Positions 59,869 through 64,000 of a stretch of DNA of 64,000 nucleotides are shown in pieces. This DNA comes from Nelumbo lutea. Its lineage: Eukaryota > Streptophyta > Magnoliopsida > Proteales > Nelumbonaceae. How positions within the stretch are numbered: the stretch's first letter is position 1; every line of letters starts with the position of its first letter. Both the position numbers and the translations under genes were made by a program. The stretch lies in the NCBI GenBank assembly GCA_022828595.1, contig JAKGHH010000005.1, forward strand, positions 67,017,655-67,081,654. The letters run 5' to 3'. The notes under the pieces are model-generated. The model worked only from the letters and a program-made list of their open reading frames with translations, searched no databases and was not told the DNA's origin.

Positions 59869-60067
59869 ATATTGTATATATCAAAATATATTTAAAATAT
59901 TATTTATAATTTAATTTTTTTATTTATTTTAAATAAAATTAATTTTCAAAAAAAATCTATTATCTAAAAAAATTTCGATGATTCGGGTCCTGGCGAGGAA
60001 TTCATCCCCGTCGGGGATCGGGGATAGGGATTTGGTTAATTTCAAAATTGGGGGCGTGCCATTCCTA
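59659..60067. mobile_element. Non-autonomous hAT-like element with near-perfect TSD
   Basis: It begins TGGGGATGGCAAATTTCC and ends GGCGTGCCATTCCTA. The flanks AACAGATA and AACAAATA agree at 7 of 8 positions. The interior has G-rich outer arms and an AT-rich centre with a microsatellite. It is 409 bp. Confidence 0.7.
59814..59862. repeat. (TA)n(TG)n compound microsatellite
   Basis: A TA run continues into a TG run inside the hAT-like element at 59659-60067. Its sister copy has only the TA run at the equivalent position (59021-59048). Confidence 0.9.
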
Positions 60068-60304
60068 AACAAATAGTTTTAGTATAGCTAGGTTTATTGT
60101 GTCCTGATAAACCCAACCATTAACCGAAATGGCTCTAATTTTACCCACCTATTAGCCGAAATGGTTCTAATTTTGTCCCAATTAATAATCGGTTTAGGAT
60201 TTTGTCAAAATTCTTCTGGTATCACACCTTTCCGGCATTGTAGGTAATTGCTGGGAATTACAGATTTCGGTCACTAAGAGCAACTGGACATCTATTTTGC
60301 TCGA

Positions 60305-61800
60305 GGGTAAATTACAAAGACCCCCCTTCACTATGGGGTCTGTAACAAAAACCCCCTGTACTTTGTTTTGTTACAAAAACCTCCCTGTACTATGACCGTG
60401 AGACGAAGACCCCGTTCCGTTAGTTGTTGTAATATTTTTTAATCTCCATACTATCCTTAATCGGGAGAAAAACACTATTCATTTCTCCGACTTCCCAATA
60501 CACGAACAGCAACAGTGGTAATTGTTGTAGTGGCGGCGGACTTCCGTTGATGACCTTCCTCCCTCTCTCTCTCAGCAGAAGGTTGGAGAGACAGTAATTT
60601 GGTGTTTGCTTACATCATTCCTCCATTTCTCTCTCTATCTCCCTCTTTCTCATCCTTACCAAAAGTACAGCTACTGCTACTCGCTTTCTCTCTTCTCTTT
60701 TTCTTTCTCACCGCATTGGCTAGTTTTCTAATTAAAAGAGCTAAAAAAAGTAAAGCCTTTCTCTGAAAATTGGTGCTGTAAACATCTGCCATGAACAGCG
60801 GTTTGAACAGGGAGATTCCAGATACTTTGGTTGTGATGATTGCAGAGAAGCAGATAATGAGAGTTGGGGGAAGGCAAGGGATACCAGGAAGAGAGAGGAG
60901 AGAGAAGGAGATGGGCCCTCCAAAGCCTGCAACAGAAATGAGTGGCGCTGCATCCAGAGTAATGTTTTTCCTTATCTGCTTGTTTCTACACTCTTTTATG
61001 GCTCTTCTCTCTATCTTAAGTAATAAATCCATGGATCTCTACTTCTCTGCTCAAGATTCTTTTGGCTTTTTAACTCTTTCGTTTTAACGGTTCTTCTGAG
61101 TTGGAATTCTTTTGTCCACAGGACCCATTGATGCATCGAGCTTTAACGTTTTGTTGGTTGTCTGAGAGAGAGATGATCATATGTGGTTTTGGGTTCCGGG
61201 GGCATAATCCATTTTCTATTTAATCAAAGTGAACAACCCACTTTTAATATTGGCTTTTGGTCATGTGGTTTGAAATAGGTAGAGATGATGAGTTCTGTGT
61301 GTTTTCGAAGTCCTCTTTTTTTGGCTTTTGGGTTCTGGTAAGAGAGACCAGACCACCTAATTTCTTGAACAATAAAAAAGAAGAAGTAAAGAAGTAGAAA
61401 AAGAAAACAAAGCAAAGCAAAAAACAGTCGCTAAATTAGATATGTCTAAATTCTAATACTGGAATTCTGATATCATCTGTTTTGCTTGTTTTCAGCGTAC
61501 AAATGATTCTTCATCCTCGTCACCAGCTGACGAGGCCTTGATCAGAATAAGCACAGTTGAACGCTGGCAAGGAGATTACGAGCATCAACTTATTTGTTCT
61601 GGCTTGATGGCAGCTGGATGCACGACTGAGCACATCCGACAAGTCAATCCAGAATTCCAAATTAGCTGCACTGGCTATATTTTGATTTTTGAGGTGATAA
61701 AGGGGAAAGGGAAGAAGAGAGATCGAGGGAGAGAGAGAGAGGGAGGACTTCAACTGAAGTCCGCCGCTGCAACAGTTATCATCGTTGCTGTTCGTGTGTA
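60305..61800. mobile_element. MULE-like inverted-repeat element with unidentified internal sequence
   Basis: The left end GGGTAAATTACAAAGACCCC has the look of a plant Mutator-like terminus. A segment at about 60490-60600 (CACGAACAGCAAC, then GGCGGCGGACTTC, then CCCTCTCTCTCTC) is repeated inverted at about 61725-61803. The outer right terminus is missing, where the third gypsy element begins. Between the arms are a 140-codon minus ORF (61032-60610) with hydrophobic stretches and a basic C-terminal part, and a plus-strand stretch 61500-61700 preceded by an acceptor-like TTGCTTGTTTTCAG. I recognise neither product. A Pack-MULE with a captured gene piece is possible. Confidence 0.45.
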
Positions 61801-62562
61801 ATCCGGCTGGTCCTAGCTGTTAATGATCTTGCCTCTGAACAAAGCTATAGGGAGTCTGAAACAGAGAAGATGAGGAAGCTCCAGAGGGAACCCGGTATGA
61901 ATGCTCCGAAGCTCAAGTTAGAATTCTCTCAAATGCAAGATAAAACTAGATGGCGCAAAGTTCACATACCTCGTTCCTGGGGGTAGGGAGCCTTTTATAA
62001 CCACTTCGCGCACTCACTTCTAAGCTTCTGTTAGGTCGGTATGATTACCTCTGGGCCACCTGCCAGTTCGGTGTCATCCCTCTGCTGGATAGAATCGCCA
62101 CTGCTCTCTTGTCGGAGCTGTCTCTGCGACTGGCAATGACGGTGGCAGGTGGCCGTTGAAGTGCGGTTGTCAAGCGTCAGATCCCAAGTCAGTCAGGTGC
62201 GCCGCCCTTGGATACGGACTCCTCAGTGTCAGGTATGGTACGTTTGTTCAGCTCGGCGTCCTAGAGGCGAAGTGTCAGAGTGGTGAGCGAGGTGAAGTCT
62301 TGAGTTCAGATAGGGGAGTGTCCCGAACTGCCATGAGGCGGGCCGGTTCGGGTCATTGCCTTGTGTGAGGCTCAGGGCTTAAGGGAGAGTTCGGGCTCCT
62401 TGTAGGGAGTTTGGGCTCCTAGTAGAGAGTTCGGGTTCCTAGTAGGGAGTGCGGACTGCTGGTTCCTTCTTCGGTGCTCGGGCCTTGGGTGCGCTGTTGT
62501 GCCGAGTTGTTTGCCTTTGCCACGTGTTGAGTGATTACGAGATCGGGCCAAATCTTCCTTCA
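61797..62562 (-). repeat. 3' LTR of gypsy copy 3
   Basis: It matches 41568-42466 in order: CCGGCTGGTCCTAGCTG, GGAAGCTCCAGAGGGAACCC, GCTCAAGTTAGAAT, CCTTTTATAACCACTTCG. It ends GGGCCAAATCTTCCTTCA. The complement of the polypurine tract (TCAATTGCCCCCACTCC) follows at 62563. U3 carries three or four copies of a GTAGGGAGTTCGGGCTCC-like unit (about 62390-62450). Confidence 0.75.
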
Positions 62563-62983
62563 TCAATTGCCCCCACTCCTCGTTCTAAGGGTCTGCCCTG
62601 GCGCGGGAAGATCACGAGCTGGTAGTGGGTTTGTCCCGTACTTCGAATCTCGGTTGACTGATAGCGCGGGAAAACGCGCCGACCTGCCCACAAATGCTGA
62701 CAGACGTGGCAGCGCGCTCCTTATTTCAAAAATTCAAAAAGCGCGCTGCTGGGAGACGTGACAGCAGGCGTCTTTTCAAATTTGAAAACGTGTTGCTGCC
62801 GCCTTTAATGTGAGGAGACGTGCGCTGGCGTTCTGTCAGTTTCAAAAAGACGTGCACCGGCGCATGTCAGTTTCAGAAAGACGTGCGCCAATCACGTCTC
62901 GGTCTCAGGGGATGTTCGGTCAGCGCGACTACGGGCCGTCGGATCGGCTTTGATCTGCGTTGTTGCTTCTCGGTCACTGTGGG

Positions 62984-62992
62984 TATAAATAG
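62984..62992 (+). promoter_or_regulatory. TATA box upstream of the antisense ORF
   Basis: TATAAATAG lies about 185 bp before the first ATG of the antisense ORF and outside the LTR, on the strand opposite to gag-pol. Downstream sequence (GGGGGACCCCAGTCGCTTTG) is conserved in copy 2 near 30993-31015. Initiation about 30 bp further on is inferred. Confidence 0.55.
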
Positions 62993-63167
62993 TGGGGGAC
63001 CCCAGTCGCTTTGTCACTTCTGCGTTGCCTCTTGAGCTCGCGTCCAGGTTTCAGCTCGCGTCCAGGCTTTCAGTTCGCGTTCAAGGTTTTTGCTGGTTCA
63101 AGTTCCCGTAGTCTCGTTCAAGCTTTTTTTCGGTGAGTACCTTCCTGGAATCCACCTTCTCTCCTCG

Positions 63168-63980
63168 ATGTCTAGCTCGGATAGCTCAGACGGTTCTTCA
63201 AGTGGGTCAGATGCAGGTTCCACGAACTGAGTTGCATCCCCTGATAGTTCTAGTGAGCCGGAGGTAGAGCTCGAGGAAGAGTTTCAAACCCGTAGGTCGA
63301 GTCGCCTCGGGTAGTTTGGCGTCCACCTCTCGTCGGGGTCGGACGTTAGACAAGTTTGGCCCCTCGACCATGACGCCTGAGAGGCTCCAATCCCTTATTA
63401 CTTATTACAATTTGCCTAGGGAGTACGCTTATTTCATACCTTCGGGTAGCTTTTCCTTGGAACACGGTCCTGATGAGATCGTGATATTCCGGGAGCAACT
63501 CGATGTGGGCTGCAATTGCCTTTCCATCCCCTCCTTGTCGAGGTCTTGAATCACTTCGGCGTTACAGTCGGCCAGTTTCACCCGAACTCCATTCGTAATT
63601 TGGTGGGGACAATCTCCCTATTTTGCGAACAGGGCTTTCCTTTAGACTTGGAGATCTTCTCTTCCATCTTAATGCTTAAGAAGCAAGCGGTCTCCTCCCC
63701 GGGCGTACTACCTGTCTCCCCCCGGGTTTTAAGCTTTTACATGAACTTCCTAATAAGGTCCCGGCGTGGAAGCGGGACTACTTCGGGGTGCGAAGTGTGC
63801 TGGGGTGGCCGTTTCAGACCGGGTGGGGGATGGCCGCCCCTGGACTCCGGTGTTACGCTTGACAAAGAGACGATGAAGGGCCTCCGGCAATGGGCGCGGC
63901 TTGGGCTAAAGTGCCAACAGTATCTTACGGAGGCCAAACTCATTGCGGTCGACCTGAGTTTGGATGGGTTCCTTACTTAG
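63168..63980 (+). pseudogene. Antisense ORF of gypsy copy 3
   Basis: The ATG at 63168 opens a Ser/Asp/Gly-rich N-terminus (MSSSDSSDGSSSGSDAGS) that stops after 20 codons. Reading then continues in other frames: an acidic stretch (SSEPEVELEEEF), then at 63316 a 77-codon ORF with RRGRTLDKFGPSTMTPERL and YAYFIPSGSFSLEHGPDE, then EVLNHFGVTVGQFHPNSIRN and a tail ending DLSLDGFLT. The order matches copy 1. From memory it fits the PF04195-type plant transposon domain. At least two frame breaks make this copy inactive. The product's function is unknown. Confidence 0.7.
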
Positions 63981-64000
63981 AGGTTCTATTTTGCTCTGTC

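Larger units (their letters stand above)
61797..64000 (-). mobile_element. Ty3/gypsy Tat/Retand-like element, copy 3 (left end only)
   Basis: The 3' LTR lies at the left (61797-62562), followed by the polypurine-tract complement, a TATA box and the plus-strand antisense ORF. gag-pol should lie beyond the window end on the minus strand. The LTR inner end is shortened or altered (it starts TGTAATCCGG), perhaps at the junction with the MULE-like element. Confidence 0.75.

Noticed and set aside
60610..61032. 140-codon hydrophobic ORF as an independent host gene
   Set aside because: It lies inside an inverted-repeat element, shares the locus with an opposite ORF, and matches no family I know. It is described only as element content.

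Overview
This window is plant nuclear DNA, from a flowering plant whose species I cannot determine. The evidence is intron-rich genes with GT-AG splice sites, a plant receptor-like (pseudo)kinase, plant-type Ty3/gypsy and Ty1/copia retrotransposons, and many small TIR elements with clean target-site duplications (TSDs). Three host genes can be supported. The rest is intergenic DNA and layered transposons.

Layout. (1) 379-8226, minus: a 4-exon LRR receptor-like pseudokinase gene with a 23-bp internal micro-exon and two small DNA-transposon insertions in its introns. (2) 8227-17240: intergenic, with several MITE-like inverted repeats and no recognised gene. (3) 17241-26636, plus: a decayed Ty3/gypsy element of the Tat/Retand type, with 5' LTR, PBS, gag, protease, RT, RNase H, a second (archaeal-type) RNase H, integrase, and then an antisense ORF region. 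It is cut off by a 100-N assembly gap at 26637-26736. (4) 26737 to about 34400: a stretch that looks like unpolished, insertion-rich sequence. (5) 29275-42466, minus: a second element of the same gypsy family, split by a Ty1/copia element (about 33850-39236, plus) whose 3' LTR ends exactly at the point where gypsy homology resumes. (6) 42467-48870: non-autonomous hAT-like elements with 8-bp TSDs, a LINE remnant, foldback repeats and a SINE candidate. (7) 48877-50575, minus, and 50951-57798, plus: a divergent pair, a small conserved gene of unknown function and a 9-exon Maf/HAM1-type nucleotide pyrophosphatase gene. The Maf gene carries a dead duplicate of its own exon 4 and an LTR remnant in intron 4. 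(8) 58360-61800: MITEs, hAT-like elements, microsatellites and a MULE-like inverted-repeat element containing unidentified coding-like sequence. (9) 61797-64000: the left end of a third member of the gypsy family (minus orientation), again with a plus-strand antisense ORF, here behind a TATA box.

The most interesting theme is the gypsy family. Three copies each carry, between pol and the 3' LTR, a conserved ORF on the opposite strand, and the copies have different tandem-repeat expansions in U3. The family belongs to a known class of extra-ORF plant elements, so I do not claim a wholly new system. The main caution is the segment beside the N gap, where many apparent frameshifts are probably sequencing error.
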